Both the position numbers and the translations under genes were made by a program. Under the pieces are notes generated by a model. That model saw nothing but the letters and a program-made list of their open reading frames with translations, had not been told where the DNA came from and did no database searches. Positions 1-9,093 of a DNA stretch of 64,000 nt are shown here, one piece after another (position 1 is the first letter of the stretch; the number at the start of each line of letters is the position of its first letter). The stretch comes from Dickeya poaceiphila (lineage in GTDB: Bacteria > Pseudomonadota > Gammaproteobacteria > Enterobacterales > Enterobacteriaceae), in NCBI RefSeq assembly GCF_007858975.2, contig NZ_CP042220.2:2294001-2358000 (forward strand). The letters run 5' to 3'.

Positions 1-42
1 GGTCATGGAACTGACCGCAGCCAGTGATTTCAGTAAATTCAT
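1..42 (-). CDS. murJ: MurJ lipid II flippase, 5' end only
   Basis: Read on the minus strand from 42, the first 14 codons give MNLLKSLAAVSSMT, which matches the start of enterobacterial MurJ (MviN), the inner-membrane flippase for peptidoglycan lipid II. The gene runs off the left edge of the window. It lies 147 bases downstream of yceM on the same strand, as in E. coli, where yceM precedes murJ. Only the start is visible, so identity rests on this short peptide plus gene order. Bases 43-189 between the two genes show no coding sequence. Confidence 0.85.
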   Translation of the reverse strand, partial: MNLLKSLAAVSSMT

Positions 43-189
43 TCAGTTATTCTGACTATGGAAGAGAGAGAGGCATGGCGGGGAAAATCGGCTCAGCCGC
101 CATTCTGGCTATCGCGGCACACAGCCTAGTCGATTGCACCGCCAATAGCCACTATGGATATCTGATGCATCTGATGGTCGCTGTTTTTT

Positions 190-1113
190 TCAGCATTCTC
201 TTAATAACATCTCAATCAGACGTTGCGCGTACAGTGCCTGATCACCGGAAGTCAACGGCGGCGAGTGCGAGACTACCGCATCAATGAAATGCCGAACTGC
301 CCCCACAAAACCACGCTGTTCCAGCGTACTCTGCCAGGATGGCGTCGGATGCAACAGCACCATGCCGTTGCGCTCCTCACGCCATTCCCGCAAATTGTCC
401 ACCTGATACCAACCGCCATCATTAACCAGTTGTACACTTTCACGCTGACTACCTGCCTGGCGATGCATACTGGTTGTAATCACCCCATGCGAAGTCCGGA
501 ACTGGTGTTCGGCATAAACCAGTTGCCCCTGAAGATTACAACGTATCCGTCCACCACATAGCGCAGTTGGCAAATCCGGCGTTTGCGCCAGCCACAACGC
601 GGTGTCCACCACATGCAAATAGTCATCCAGCAAGGTAAACGCCAGCGGCTGAGGCCCGATGTTATCGACACGATGCTTTTCCATGCGCAGGCTATCCGCA
701 GAGGGCTGCACCTGCCGGAGTCGCTGATAAAGCGGCGCAAAGCGACGGTTGAAGCCCACCATCAGCAGTAAATCATGACGAGCCGCCAGCGCCACCAGTT
801 CTTCCGCCTGCGTCAACGTTTCCGCCAGCGGCTTATCCACATAGACGTGTTTACCGGCCAACAACAGCGTTTTGACCACTTCATAATGGCTGGCGGTACT
901 GCTGTGCACAAACACGGCATCACACTGGCTGATCAACATCTCCAGAGAGGAAAAACAAGTCATACGATACTGCTGACACAGTTGCCGGGCACGCTCTTGC
1001 CCCGGCGACCAGGCACCTGCCAGTTGCCAATATTCCGCCTGTGATAAAATCGGCAAATAGGCCTTACGGGCAATATCCCCCAGACCCACCACACCAATGC
1101 GCACGAGTTTCAT
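190..1113 (-). CDS. yceM: Gfo/Idh/MocA-family oxidoreductase YceM (MviM)
   Basis: A 307-residue NAD(P)-dependent oxidoreductase of the Gfo/Idh/MocA family. The N-terminal Rossmann fold is seen as RIGVVGLGDIARKAYLP (residues 5-21), and the family motif follows near residue 95 as GKHVYVDKPLAET with the usual Lys-Pro pair. The substrate is unknown for this family branch. It lies between yceH (upstream, 35-base gap) and murJ (downstream), all on the minus strand, the same order as in E. coli, so co-transcription with the rimJ-yceH group is likely. Length matches E. coli YceM. Function beyond the family is not known. Confidence 0.92.
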   Translation of the reverse strand: MKLVRIGVVGLGDIARKAYLPILSQAEYWQLAGAWSPGQERARQLCQQYRMTCFSSLEMLISQCDAVFVHSSTASHYEVVKTLLLAGKHVYVDKPLAETLTQAEELVALAARHDLLLMVGFNRRFAPLYQRLRQVQPSADSLRMEKHRVDNIGPQPLAFTLLDDYLHVVDTALWLAQTPDLPTALCGGRIRCNLQGQLVYAEHQFRTSHGVITTSMHRQAGSQRESVQLVNDGGWYQVDNLREWREERNGMVLLHPTPSWQSTLEQRGFVGAVRHFIDAVVSHSPPLTSGDQALYAQRLIEMLLREC

Positions 1114-1148
1114 GCTGTTGCTCCTGAACGATGCTATGCGGACAGCCG

Positions 1149-1793
1149 TCAGGCAAGACGCGCCTGTAATGCGGCAAGTTGCGCTCGCAATTCGGCCACG
1201 TCACTTTCCAGTACGGAAACCCGTGCGGCCAGTTCACCATCAACCGATTCATCGCTCAGCGCCGGCGGCACAATATCCGCCACCTCGCCGCTAAACAAAT
1301 GCATAAAACGACTCTCGCGCTTGCCTGGCTCCCGTGCCAACCGCACCACAAACGGCCCATCTTCACGCTGTTGCAAGCACTGCAACACGTTCTCAACCTC
1401 TTCCATATCGGCAAATTCGTACAAGCGAGCTGCTCTGGTGCGAAGCTCGCCTGGCGTCTGTGCGCCACGCAGCAACAAGATGGTCACCAGCGCCACTTCA
1501 GCTGGAGAAAACTTCAGGTCGCCAAATTCGGAATTGCAGAAGCGGTGTTCATATTTCATCACCCGGTTGCCAAAGCCGCTAACAGTACGTAGAAAATGCC
1601 GCCTGACCAGCAGGTCCAGCGTTTGTTGTACCTCGCTTTCGGTCAATTCCATGACCGGCTCGCGGTTGGTTTTCTGATTACAGGCCGCGGTCAGCCCATT
1701 CAACGACATCGGGTATTGCTCCGGCGTGGTAACCTGCTTTTCCAGCAAGCATCCGATTATCCGCGCCTCACGTAGCGTCAATTGGTATTTCAT
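1149..1793 (-). CDS. yceH: YceH family protein (DUF480)
   Basis: A 214-residue protein of the YceH/DUF480 family, recognised from its opening [16 protein letters not shown], from [19 protein letters not shown] and from the family middle section. The family folds as tandem winged-helix domains, but its role is not established. The C-terminus (about residues 185-214) is a short heptad-like stretch, [20 protein letters not shown], probably a coiled coil. It follows rimJ by 23 bases and precedes yceM on the minus strand, which suggests one transcription unit. Confidence 0.93.
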   Translation of the reverse strand: MKYQLTLREARIIGCLLEKQVTTPEQYPMSLNGLTAACNQKTNREPVMELTESEVQQTLDLLVRRHFLRTVSGFGNRVMKYEHRFCNSEFGDLKFSPAEVALVTILLLRGAQTPGELRTRAARLYEFADMEEVENVLQCLQQREDGPFVVRLAREPGKRESRFMHLFSGEVADIVPPALSDESVDGELAARVSVLESDVAELRAQLAALQARLA

Positions 1794-1816
1794 GGCACGT
1801 CCTCATTCAGCCGCGC

Positions 1817-2401
1817 TCAACGCATCGGCGTCCATTCATTATTAGTCAGGGCGGTCAGCACGTGATCCTGCCATTTGCCGTCAATCAGCAAGTAATTTTT
1901 GGCGTAACCTTCTTTTTCGAACCCAAGCCTGGCCAGCAGGTCGCCGCTGCGCTGATTGTGCGGCATATAATTAGCCATAATGCGATGCATATGCTGCTGA
2001 CGTTGCATGTAACGCAGCGCCGACTGCAACGCCTCGTACATCATCCCTTGCCCCTGCCATTTTTCACCCAGTGAATAACCAAGGTAACAGGCATGAAAGG
2101 AGCCGCGCAGCACATTGCTGAAATTGGCTACGCCGCGTACCTCGGTTTCATCCGGGTCCAGCAGCAAAAAATAGTAGGCGCTACCCTGTTTGTGCATATC
2201 GCAGATCACGCTCAGCCGCGCCTGCCAACCAGAAGGATAACAGTGGCTGGCATCGCGCACCGGTTCCCAGGGTTTCAAAAAATCACGGTTTTCCGCGTAA
2301 TACTCAGCCAGACGCCAGGCATCGCGTTCGTGCGCCAGCCGGACCACCAGTCGATCCGTGGTCAGACGGACCCTGGGTGTCGTTGAGCGATAGCCAAACA
2401 T
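1817..2401 (-). CDS. rimJ: Ribosomal protein S5 alanine N-acetyltransferase RimJ
   Basis: RimJ acetylates the N-terminal alanine of ribosomal protein S5. The 194-residue product has the same length as E. coli RimJ and near-identical blocks: [20 protein letters not shown] near the start, the GNAT acetyl-CoA loop around [13 protein letters not shown] (about residue 115), and [18 protein letters not shown]. It is first in a minus-strand run with yceH, yceM and murJ. The ATG at 2401 is the start used by the family (MFGYRS). Confidence 0.96.
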   Translation of the reverse strand: MFGYRSTTPRVRLTTDRLVVRLAHERDAWRLAEYYAENRDFLKPWEPVRDASHCYPSGWQARLSVICDMHKQGSAYYFLLLDPDETEVRGVANFSNVLRGSFHACYLGYSLGEKWQGQGMMYEALQSALRYMQRQQHMHRIMANYMPHNQRSGDLLARLGFEKEGYAKNYLLIDGKWQDHVLTALTNNEWTPMR

Positions 2402-2720
2402 GCCTTCCCCCTCAGGTGACGAATTATCGATGAATAAATTTTATTAATGCGCTCAACACCAACACGGCGAGCGCCATAACAGGGTAAATAACCAATAGCA
2501 CTTACTATAACCACATAAATTCCATAGCGTAAAATCATGACCGCTGAGTTATTGCACAATCGACACGCTACACCGACTTTTTTTCGTAAATTGTTCGTCA
2601 GATAACAGTTGAACGATAAAAAAATTTATTAGCAGGATCCTCTATCGTAATAATCCAATCGACGAGAGAATAGACAAGCTATATCGCTTTCTTTAATTTC
2701 CTCTTTCCTCGTGGTGAAAC
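2402..2720. other. Intergenic region between divergent rimJ and mdtH
   Basis: This 319-base AT-rich gap separates two divergent genes and must hold both promoters. I see no convincing coding sequence; the short ORF on the minus strand here has no recognisable product. No confident promoter boxes could be assigned by eye. Confidence 0.6.
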
Positions 2721-3926
2721 ATGTCATTAATGACGCAGGCTCGTAGCCTGGGCAAATATTTTCTGCTACTGGATAACATGCTGGTAATCCTGGGTTTCTT
2801 TGTGGTATTCCCGCTGATTTCTATCCGTTTTATCGATCAAATGGGCTGGGCGGCACTCACGGTCGGGTTCGCGCTCGGTCTGCGTCAACTCACCCAGCAG
2901 GGACTCGGCATTTTCGGTGGCGCCATTGCCGACCGGTTTGGCGCCAAACCGATGATCGTTACCGGTATGTTGCTGCGCGCCTCCGGTTTCGTATTTATGG
3001 CGCTGGCTACTACGCCACTGATGCTGATGCTCTCCTGCGTGCTGTCGGCGTTGGGCGGTACGCTGTTCGAACCGCCGCGCACAGCCATGGTCATCAAACT
3101 CACGCGTCCGCACGAGCGCAGTCGTTTTTTCTCACTATTAATGATGCAGGACAACGCCGGTGCGGTGCTCGGCGCACTGATCGGCAGTTGGCTGATGCAA
3201 TATAATTTTTCGGTGGTGTGCTGGGCAGGTGCGGCCGTTTTCGTACTGGCCGCCGTACTGAACGCTCTGCTGCTGCCCGCCTATCGCATTTCTACCATTC
3301 GCACCCCCATTCTCGAAGGCATGATGCGGGTAATGCGTGACAGACGTTTTGTCGTCTATGTACTGACGCTGACCGGTTATTTCATGCTGGGCGTACAGGT
3401 ACTGTTGATGATGCCTATCATGGTTAACGAGCTGGCGGGCACGCCATCTGCCGTCAAGTGGATGTACGCCATTGAAGCAGCGCTATCGTTAACGTTGCTT
3501 TACCCTATCGCCCGCTGGAGCGAAAAACGCTTTCGTCTGGAACAACGGCTCTTATTCGGGCTGTTCATTATGACCCTGAGCCTGATTCCGATGGGCATGG
3601 TCACCAGCCTGCCGTGGTTGCTGGGTTTGATCGGCTTGTTTTATATCGGTTCCATCATCGCCGAACCGGCACGGGAAACGTTAGGTGCGTCACTGTCGGA
3701 TGCACGCGCCCGCGGCAGCTATATGGGGTTTAGCCGAATGGGGCTGGCACTGGGCGGTGCATTCGGTTACAGCGGGGGCGGCTGGTTGTTTGATACCGGA
3801 AAAGCGCTCGGTCAACCCGCCTTACCCTGGTGTATGCTGGGTATCATCGGCATGTTGACCATGGCCGCCCTATACTGGCAATTCCACATGAAGCGTATCG
3901 AACCGGCCATGCTGCGCGAGCATTGA
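2721..3926 (+). CDS. mdtH: MFS multidrug efflux transporter MdtH
   Basis: MdtH (YceL) is a 12-helix major facilitator superfamily exporter in the inner membrane; the E. coli protein gives modest quinolone resistance when overproduced. The 401-residue product matches E. coli length and shows the MFS loop 2-3 signature in [15 protein letters not shown] (about residues 61-75) plus alternating hydrophobic segments throughout. The start [19 protein letters not shown] is the family start. It is divergent from rimJ, as in E. coli, and ends before a hairpin at 3955-3977. Confidence 0.95.
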   Translation: MSLMTQARSLGKYFLLLDNMLVILGFFVVFPLISIRFIDQMGWAALTVGFALGLRQLTQQGLGIFGGAIADRFGAKPMIVTGMLLRASGFVFMALATTPLMLMLSCVLSALGGTLFEPPRTAMVIKLTRPHERSRFFSLLMMQDNAGAVLGALIGSWLMQYNFSVVCWAGAAVFVLAAVLNALLLPAYRISTIRTPILEGMMRVMRDRRFVVYVLTLTGYFMLGVQVLLMMPIMVNELAGTPSAVKWMYAIEAALSLTLLYPIARWSEKRFRLEQRLLFGLFIMTLSLIPMGMVTSLPWLLGLIGLFYIGSIIAEPARETLGASLSDARARGSYMGFSRMGLALGGAFGYSGGGWLFDTGKALGQPALPWCMLGIIGMLTMAALYWQFHMKRIEPAMLREH

Positions 3927-3954
3927 TCAAATACGATTAGCCTGCATATCGTCT

Positions 3955-3977
3955 GGGGGCATCATGTCCCCCCTTTT
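3955..3977 (+). terminator. Probable terminator of mdtH
   Basis: A G-run and C-run form a stem with a short loop and one bulged base, followed by TTTT. It lies 29 bases after the mdtH stop. Confidence 0.55.
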
Positions 3978-4107
3978 ACCTTCACTTTCCAGATGTTACG
4001 GCACAGATTGTTCATGGACGAACCCGTGCTGACGGTGGATAATCCCGCTCGACATCATCATCACGGCAGCGCCTGATCAGGCGCAGTTCAACCTAAGGAG
4101 TTCCAGT

Positions 4108-4755
4108 ATGAAACTGTTTGTCTATGAACATTGTCCTTTCTGCGTAAAAGCACGCATGATTTTCGGCCTGAAACAGTTGCCGGTGGAGCTGCATGTGTTG
4201 TCCAACGATGACGAAACCACGCCCATCTCGATGGTCGGTCAGAAAATGGTGCCGATTCTGCAAAAAGAGGATGGCAGCTACATGCCGGAAAGTCTGGATA
4301 TCGTGAAATACGTTGACGAACTGGACGGAAAACCGGTACTGACCGGCGCAACCAACCCAGCTATCGAGACCTGGATTCGTCGCGTATATGAATATGCACC
4401 GCGACTGCTGATTCCCCGTTTCTCTCGTGCCGACTTCAAAGAGTTCGCCACCGAAGCGGGTCGTAATTACTTTATCCACAAAAAAGAAGGGCAAATCGGT
4501 AGCTTCGACACTCACTTCAGCCAGACGGCAGAGTTGATAAGTCAGTTAGAAAGTGACTTGCAAGCGCTGGCGCCGCTGATTGTCTCGCCGCAGGCGTGCA
4601 ACGGTGCGTTGTCACTCGATGACATTAACCTGTTCGCCCTGCTGCGCTCACTGACTATCGTGGCTGATGTCAATGTCCCGTCGGCTATCGCGGCCTACTG
4701 CAACACCCTGTCTCAGAACGCCAACGTTGATCTGCTGATCGAACAGGCGCAATAA
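4108..4755 (+). CDS. grxB: Glutaredoxin 2
   Basis: GrxB is an atypical GST-like glutaredoxin that reduces protein and mixed disulfides with glutathione. The 215-residue protein has the active-site CPFC (residues 9-12) in the N-terminal thioredoxin fold and a long alpha-helical GST-like C-terminal domain, and matches E. coli Grx2 in length. A clear AAGGAG ribosome-binding site precedes the ATG. It follows mdtH and precedes yceB on the same strand, as in E. coli. Confidence 0.96.
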   Translation: MKLFVYEHCPFCVKARMIFGLKQLPVELHVLSNDDETTPISMVGQKMVPILQKEDGSYMPESLDIVKYVDELDGKPVLTGATNPAIETWIRRVYEYAPRLLIPRFSRADFKEFATEAGRNYFIHKKEGQIGSFDTHFSQTAELISQLESDLQALAPLIVSPQACNGALSLDDINLFALLRSLTIVADVNVPSAIAAYCNTLSQNANVDLLIEQAQ

Positions 4756-4764
4756 CCGCTTGTT

Positions 4765-4787
4765 GCCGCCGCCCGACGGCGGCGTTT
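4765..4787 (+). terminator. Probable terminator of grxB
   Basis: Perfect 7-bp GC stem GCCGCCG / CGGCGGC with a 5-base loop, followed by GTTTA. It lies 10 bases after the grxB stop. Confidence 0.65.
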
Positions 4788-4881
4788 AGGTCTATTCTGA
4801 TTGGCGATATCAGCGGAATAGCGCACCCTGCCGGCATTCCTCGCCCGGCGAGGTAATCACATAAAACAAGAGGTTATAATA

Positions 4882-5445
4882 ATGAGAAAATCGGGACTGG
4901 CCGTTCTGGCGCTACTGGGCACATTACTGGTGAGCGGTTGCAATCAACTGGCGCAATACAGCCTGAGTGAGCAACAAATCAATCAGTATTTGCAACAGCA
5001 TAATGACTACCAGAAGCAGTTAGGCGTTCCCGGCGTGGTGGATGCGCAGATTACACTGACCGAACTGAGCAGCCAGATTGGTCGCGCAGAACCCGGCAAA
5101 GTGACGCTGAGTGGTAACGCCAAAGTCGATATCAGCTCACTGCTAGGTAAACAGCAGGCAGACATGAAGTTGACGCTCAAAGCGCAGCCGATATTCAGCA
5201 AAGACGAGGGTGCCATCTACCTGAAAGACATGGAACTGGTGAATTACAGCGTTCAGCCGGAGAAACTACAAACGGTGCTGCAAACGCTGGCACCCTACCT
5301 TAATCAGTCGTTGAAAAGCTACTTCGATCAGAAACCTGCCTATGTGCTAAATCCGGAGCACAGCAGCAAAGAAGCTCTGGCGAAAAAACTGGCCAAAGGG
5401 ATTGAAGTGAAACCCGGTCAACTGGTTATTATGCTGACCGATTAA
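4882..5445 (+). CDS. yceB: DUF1439 lipoprotein YceB
   Basis: A 187-residue lipoprotein of the YceB/DUF1439 family. The signal peptide ends in a lipobox, LLVSGC, with the acylated Cys at residue 20. The residue after the Cys is Asn, not Asp, so outer-membrane sorting is expected. The rest is a soluble periplasmic domain (YSLSEQQINQYLQQH near the start), whose role is not established. An AGAGGTTAT stretch precedes the start. It is convergent with ycdY across a shared hairpin. Confidence 0.92.
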   Translation: MRKSGLAVLALLGTLLVSGCNQLAQYSLSEQQINQYLQQHNDYQKQLGVPGVVDAQITLTELSSQIGRAEPGKVTLSGNAKVDISSLLGKQQADMKLTLKAQPIFSKDEGAIYLKDMELVNYSVQPEKLQTVLQTLAPYLNQSLKSYFDQKPAYVLNPEHSSKEALAKKLAKGIEVKPGQLVIMLTD

Positions 5446-5473
5446 GAAAAAACGGGTGGCGTTCGCCACCTGT
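5446..5473 (-). terminator. Terminator between convergent yceB and ycdY
   Basis: Stem GGTGGCG / CGCCACC with a two-base loop (5456-5471). On the minus strand it is followed by a run of six T, so it suits ycdY; on the plus strand the U-run is poor. Confidence 0.7.
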
Positions 5474-5491
5474 TGCTCAATCTTCAGACGC

Positions 5492-6055
5492 TTAGTTATC
5501 CGTCTCGTTGTCTTCCGCTTCTGCCAGTTCATCCCGCATTGCTTCCAGCGCTTCACGGCAAATAATCGCCAGCGTACGATAAAATGCGGTGGTGGCGTGA
5601 CTTTCTACCTTGCCCAGAAAGCGATCACTCCACGGCAACAAATAGCTATCGAAAAACGCCGACTGCGCCGCCGTTTCATCTTCCTGCGCCTGATCTTCCA
5701 GCCAGGATGCCGCAAGCAGTAAAGCGCCAAAGTGATCCACCGGTCCCTCACCCAACGGCATACCGCGCTGTTGCAAAAATGCACGGACTTCAGTTTCCTG
5801 AGCAGTCGGTTCCCAACCAGAGCGCCATGGCGACACCGACGGTTGTGCACCGAACAAGGCCTCATAATCAGCGCTCATCGCCGGTAAATCGATACTGCGC
5901 TGCCAGCGAGCCATCAGCTCGTCCTGCGCCAGCGGCCATTGCTGCGCCAGCTTGCCTTGCGCAATCAGATTAAACAGTGGTGCCAGCAACGGATCCTGCG
6001 GCGAACGGTTAAACAGCGTGCCGAGAATACGGCACACCACGGAAAATTCATTCAT
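5492..6055 (-). CDS. ycdY: TorD/DmsD-family chaperone YcdY
   Basis: A 187-residue member of the TorD/DmsD family of redox-enzyme maturation chaperones. Family features are the all-helical composition and the block PVDHFGALLLAASWL (about residues 104-118), corresponding to the conserved PxDH motif. In E. coli YcdY is reported to assist the neighbouring phosphatase YcdX, and the two genes are adjacent here too (45-base gap, same strand). The C-terminus is very acidic (AEAEDNETDN). Confidence 0.88.
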   Translation of the reverse strand: MNEFSVVCRILGTLFNRSPQDPLLAPLFNLIAQGKLAQQWPLAQDELMARWQRSIDLPAMSADYEALFGAQPSVSPWRSGWEPTAQETEVRAFLQQRGMPLGEGPVDHFGALLLAASWLEDQAQEDETAAQSAFFDSYLLPWSDRFLGKVESHATTAFYRTLAIICREALEAMRDELAEAEDNETDN

Positions 6056-6100
6056 CTCATCAACCTGTAAAAGACATGACAGCGCAATTAAGTGACAACG

Positions 6101-6838
6101 TCACAAATCCGCAAATTCTGGGATCGCGGGTTTCCCGCGCCGTTCCAGAAAATCCAGCACCCGGCGAGGGCTGACATTCAACACGCGATCCTGCGGAAAA
6201 TCAACGTCCCGTAGGATACGGTCACAATGTGGAAACTCGCCGAGCGACCAGGCGATATGCGAATCTGACCCCAGCGCCAGATAACCGCCAGCCTCACGCA
6301 CGGCTTCGGCCACCGCACGGCAATTCGGCTCGCTGCCTTTACGGGAATGAGTAAAAGACGAATTATTCAGCTCCAGCGCCACGTTGTATTTGGCTGCGGC
6401 TTGCGCAACTGCGCGGATATCAATCGGGAATTTCGGATTTCCAGGATGGCTGATGATGTGCACCGACCCTTGTGCCATTGCCGCAATCATCGCTTCGGTA
6501 TGGGTATCACGATCTGCCGGAGGAAACACCGGCTCATGGAAACCAGCGATAACCAAATCCATGCAATCCAGCATCGGCCCGGTACAGTCAATATCACCTG
6601 CCAGATTCTTAATGTTGGCTTCAATGCCACGCAAGATACCGATGCCGTCCACTACCCTTGGCCAGACACGCATATTAATAAAATGCCAGTAATGCGGTGC
6701 ATCTGCCATATCCGGGCCATGATCGGTAATGGCAAACAAACGAATCTGTTTGATTTTGGCTTCAGCCACATAGTCATGCAGGGTGCTATAGGCGTGGGTA
6801 CTGGCGACAGTGTGCATGTGTAAATCAACGGGATACAT
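6101..6838 (-). CDS. ycdX: PHP-domain phosphatase YcdX
   Basis: A 245-residue PHP-superfamily phosphatase with a trinuclear zinc site. The metal-binding DLHMHT motif is at residues 4-9, with further ligands in ITDHGPD, ISHPGNP and LGSDSHIA. The ORF extends upstream to 6877, but the family start is [10 protein letters not shown] at 6838 and an AGGAGAAACC ribosome-binding site sits just before it, so this start was chosen. It is first in a two-gene unit with ycdY. Confidence 0.93.
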   Translation of the reverse strand: MYPVDLHMHTVASTHAYSTLHDYVAEAKIKQIRLFAITDHGPDMADAPHYWHFINMRVWPRVVDGIGILRGIEANIKNLAGDIDCTGPMLDCMDLVIAGFHEPVFPPADRDTHTEAMIAAMAQGSVHIISHPGNPKFPIDIRAVAQAAAKYNVALELNNSSFTHSRKGSEPNCRAVAEAVREAGGYLALGSDSHIAWSLGEFPHCDRILRDVDFPQDRVLNVSPRRVLDFLERRGKPAIPEFADL

Positions 6839-7111
6839 GGTTTCTCCTGACTCGGCATTGATAAGCCAGCATACCATTTATCCCGCACCAACACAGCCGA
6901 GACATCAGAATGACAACCATAAATCAACAAAAATTAAACACATCTGGCATCGCAATAATACAAATACCCAGTGCCAGTGGACCGGGCTGGCGAGTAAAAC
7001 AGCAAATTGCGTCAGGTTTAGCTAAGCACACGTTTTTATGAAAGAAGTGTGTTGACGCTGCAGTGGATTTTCCCTACAGTAGCGCCCCGTTGCCCCTGAT
7101 GGCGACGACCC

Positions 7112-7201
7112 GGTGAGGTGTCCGAGTGGCTGAAGGAGCACGCCTGGAAAGTGTGTATACGTGAAAACGTATCGAGGGTTCGAATCCCTCCCTCACCGCC
7201 A
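7112..7201 (+). tRNA. serX: tRNA-Ser (anticodon GGA)
   Basis: A 90-base class II tRNA with CCA encoded. The acceptor stem pairs GGTGAGG (7112-7118) with CCTCACC (7191-7197), with discriminator G and CCA at 7199-7201. The anticodon loop reads CTGGAAA, giving anticodon GGA for UCC/UCU. A long variable arm and the TTCGAAT T-loop are present. It follows ycdX as serX does in E. coli. AT-rich accessory DNA begins directly after it. Confidence 0.96.
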
Positions 7202-7584
7202 GATTTAAACAAAATCAAATAACTAAACATATATTTTGATTTTGACCTGCAAAAAATAATGCAAAAAAGGTTCGCTCAGGCGGACTTTTTTGTGTGTAAA
7301 ACCCAGCAATTGACCTTCTCCCTGAACACAGCTTGAACAGCCTTCTCATATCTCAATGGATTTTTAACTATCGAATACAAAACGTAGAAAATTATCTGCT
7401 TAAATGGGGACAATAACGAGCCAATATTTTTTCTGATCTACGCCAAACCGTGTCTGGCAGGTGATTATGTACCAGAAACAGTTTTACTGTTTGAATCAAC
7501 ATCAATCAGACTCGAAATTATTGCAGTTAACTTATCAATATGAAAATGATGCATAAAAAAATCTCAAAGAGCTTCTTTTATCTA
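7202..7584. other. AT-rich non-coding stretch after tRNA-Ser
   Basis: This 383-base AT-rich gap lies between the tRNA and the acetyltransferase gene. Apart from the terminator at 7266-7291 I see no gene, no integrase remnant and no second copy of the tRNA 3' end that would mark an attachment site. Confidence 0.6.
7266..7291 (+). terminator. Terminator of tRNA-Ser
   Basis: Stem formed by AAGGTTCGC and GCGGACTT (with G-U pairs) around a TCAG loop, followed by a T-run, 65 bases after the tRNA. An A-run on the other side could let it work in both directions. Confidence 0.7.
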
Positions 7585-8208
7585 TCAGAAATTTTTCCAT
7601 TGCTGGTAAAGACCATCAATATCTCCAGATGTTAAAAAATACATCATAGCTTTTAACTGTTCTTCCGACCAATCCCACCATTTCATTTCGATAAGCATTG
7701 ATATATGCCTATCATCAAAACGTTTCCGAATGATTTTTGCTGGATTACCTCCGACGATGGAGTAAGGTTCAACATCCCGTGTGACCAGAGCTCTGGTTCC
7801 TATTACAGCACCATCCCCAACTTTTATACCAGGCATTATAATAGCTTCGGAACCGATCCAGACATCATTCCCAATTATAGTATCACCAGATGGAACATAA
7901 CCATTATTGGCCGCCTCAAATTCTGTTGTATCAGGTACCCAGTAAAAGGGAAAGGTACTGATCCAGTCCGGTCTATGCCCTTGATTACCAGACATGATAA
8001 ACGCAGCACCAGAACCAATCGAACAAAAACTGCCGATAATTAATTTATCTACACCTTCATCAGGAATAAGATAACGAGCACACTCGTTAAAATCATGCTC
8101 GTGATAATAACCAGAGTAGTAACTATAACGCCCAACAATAATGTTAGGGTTTGTTGTCTGCTTGTCTAATGGAATCGTTTTAAATGGGCTTTCAAAAAAA
8201 TTATTCAT
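7585..8208 (-). CDS. CatB-family (xenobiotic) O-acetyltransferase
   Basis: A 207-residue left-handed beta-helix acetyltransferase of the CatB/Vat xenobiotic acetyltransferase family, which transfers acetyl from acetyl-CoA to hydroxyls of chloramphenicol or similar compounds. The start [10 protein letters not shown] matches the CatB start; family blocks include [41 protein letters not shown] with the catalytic His, and hexapeptide repeats such as [20 protein letters not shown]. The ORF extends to a TTG at 8223, but the ATG at 8208 fits the family. The gene is AT-rich and sits beside a tRNA and a transposase remnant, suggesting acquisition. Whether it confers chloramphenicol resistance cannot be told from sequence. 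Confidence 0.87.
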   Translation of the reverse strand: MNNFFESPFKTIPLDKQTTNPNIIVGRYSYYSGYYHEHDFNECARYLIPDEGVDKLIIGSFCSIGSGAAFIMSGNQGHRPDWISTFPFYWVPDTTEFEAANNGYVPSGDTIIGNDVWIGSEAIIMPGIKVGDGAVIGTRALVTRDVEPYSIVGGNPAKIIRKRFDDRHISMLIEMKWWDWSEEQLKAMMYFLTSGDIDGLYQQWKNF

Positions 8209-8554
8209 ATTCAACCAATCCAAAAAAAATATACATACGATATATTATATGTCGCATGTAGATTACTTCAAATTCACAATCTGTTTCCAAAAATCATTCA
8301 GGACGTGATAAGCACATCAGTATACATTAAGGAATTGATTAAAATATAAAAATAGCCCTCCAAGATCACCACAAAATTTTTTAGACATCAAAAAACACTT
8401 TAAACAACTTAAATAATAGATCATCATAATCAGGAAATCTCTTCAGAAAAGTTAAAAAATAAGAAATTACATTTATGAAAATTTTTCATGCCCATGGGGG
8501 ATAACATAAAAAATATAAATAGGAGTGTAGCCCCTCCGGTTTTTAGTACCACCG
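8209..8554. other. AT-rich intergenic stretch
   Basis: 346 bases, very AT-rich, upstream of the acetyltransferase gene and downstream of the transposase remnant. It presumably holds the acetyltransferase promoter. No coding sequence recognised. Confidence 0.55.
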
Positions 8555-8826
8555 TCAGTGAGTATTTCCGGCCAGTTTTTGCCTCGCATAGATAATCGGT
8601 GGTATATCACTCAGAGAGCTATACGGGCGTTCTTCGTTATATTCCGTACGCCAGTCCTCTGTTCGTTCGCGTACTTCAAACAACGTTCTGAACAGATACA
8701 TATCAAGTATTTCTGTGCGTAGTGTTTTGTTAAATTGCTCAATAAATCCGCTCTGCCTTGACTGAGCAGGCTGAATAAAATCGGAGTATCACATCATGAA
8801 GTTCTGCCCATCCAGCTAACGTGCCT
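8555..8826 (-). pseudogene. IS3-family transposase C-terminal remnant, frameshifted
   Basis: Reading the minus strand, 8773-8555 encodes the end of an IS3-family OrfB integrase core: SGFIEQFNKTLRTEILD, then VREITED-like VRERTEDWRTEYNEERPYSS and the final LSDIPPIIYARQKLAG before TGA. Just upstream, 8826-8774 encodes GTLAGWAELHDVILRF in another frame; dropping one T from the TTTT run near 8778 restores the expected F-I-Q-P junction. The rest of the transposase and both IS ends are missing. This is a dead fragment marking past insertion beside tRNA-Ser. Confidence 0.85.
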
Positions 8827-8890
8827 GCCTTTTTCGATACAATTTAACACGTTGATATAATGAATTTTTAATGAATTTATCAGCAAAAAT

Positions 8891-8920
8891 TTGACATTCC
8901 ACATTTTTTATTTATATAGA
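8891..8920 (+). promoter_or_regulatory. Candidate sigma-70 promoter for the RNase T2 gene
   Basis: TTGACA at 8891-8896 and TATAGA at 8915-8920 with an 18-base spacer, about 175 bases upstream of the RNase start. The match is good, but the distance leaves a long leader, so assignment is tentative. Confidence 0.45.
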
Positions 8921-9093
8921 CTACCATTGCCACACTGGCATCAATCAGATATTGCAGCTATATTTCACCCGGATTTGTGCTCTAAAAGCAATAAGACTAC
9001 CGTAGGATTTTGACTTGCTATTTTTCGTCGTCCAACCCGGAGACGACAAACTTGTATCTGTGAAAATATTAATAAACTCAACAGGAGAAATGT

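Noticed and set aside
24..287. 87-codon ORF on the plus strand at the left edge
   Set aside because: It overlaps the start of murJ and the end of yceM in antisense and has no recognisable product.
7202..9093. A full integrative element at tRNA-Ser
   Set aside because: No integrase and no duplicated tRNA end were seen, so only an eroded acquired segment can be claimed.
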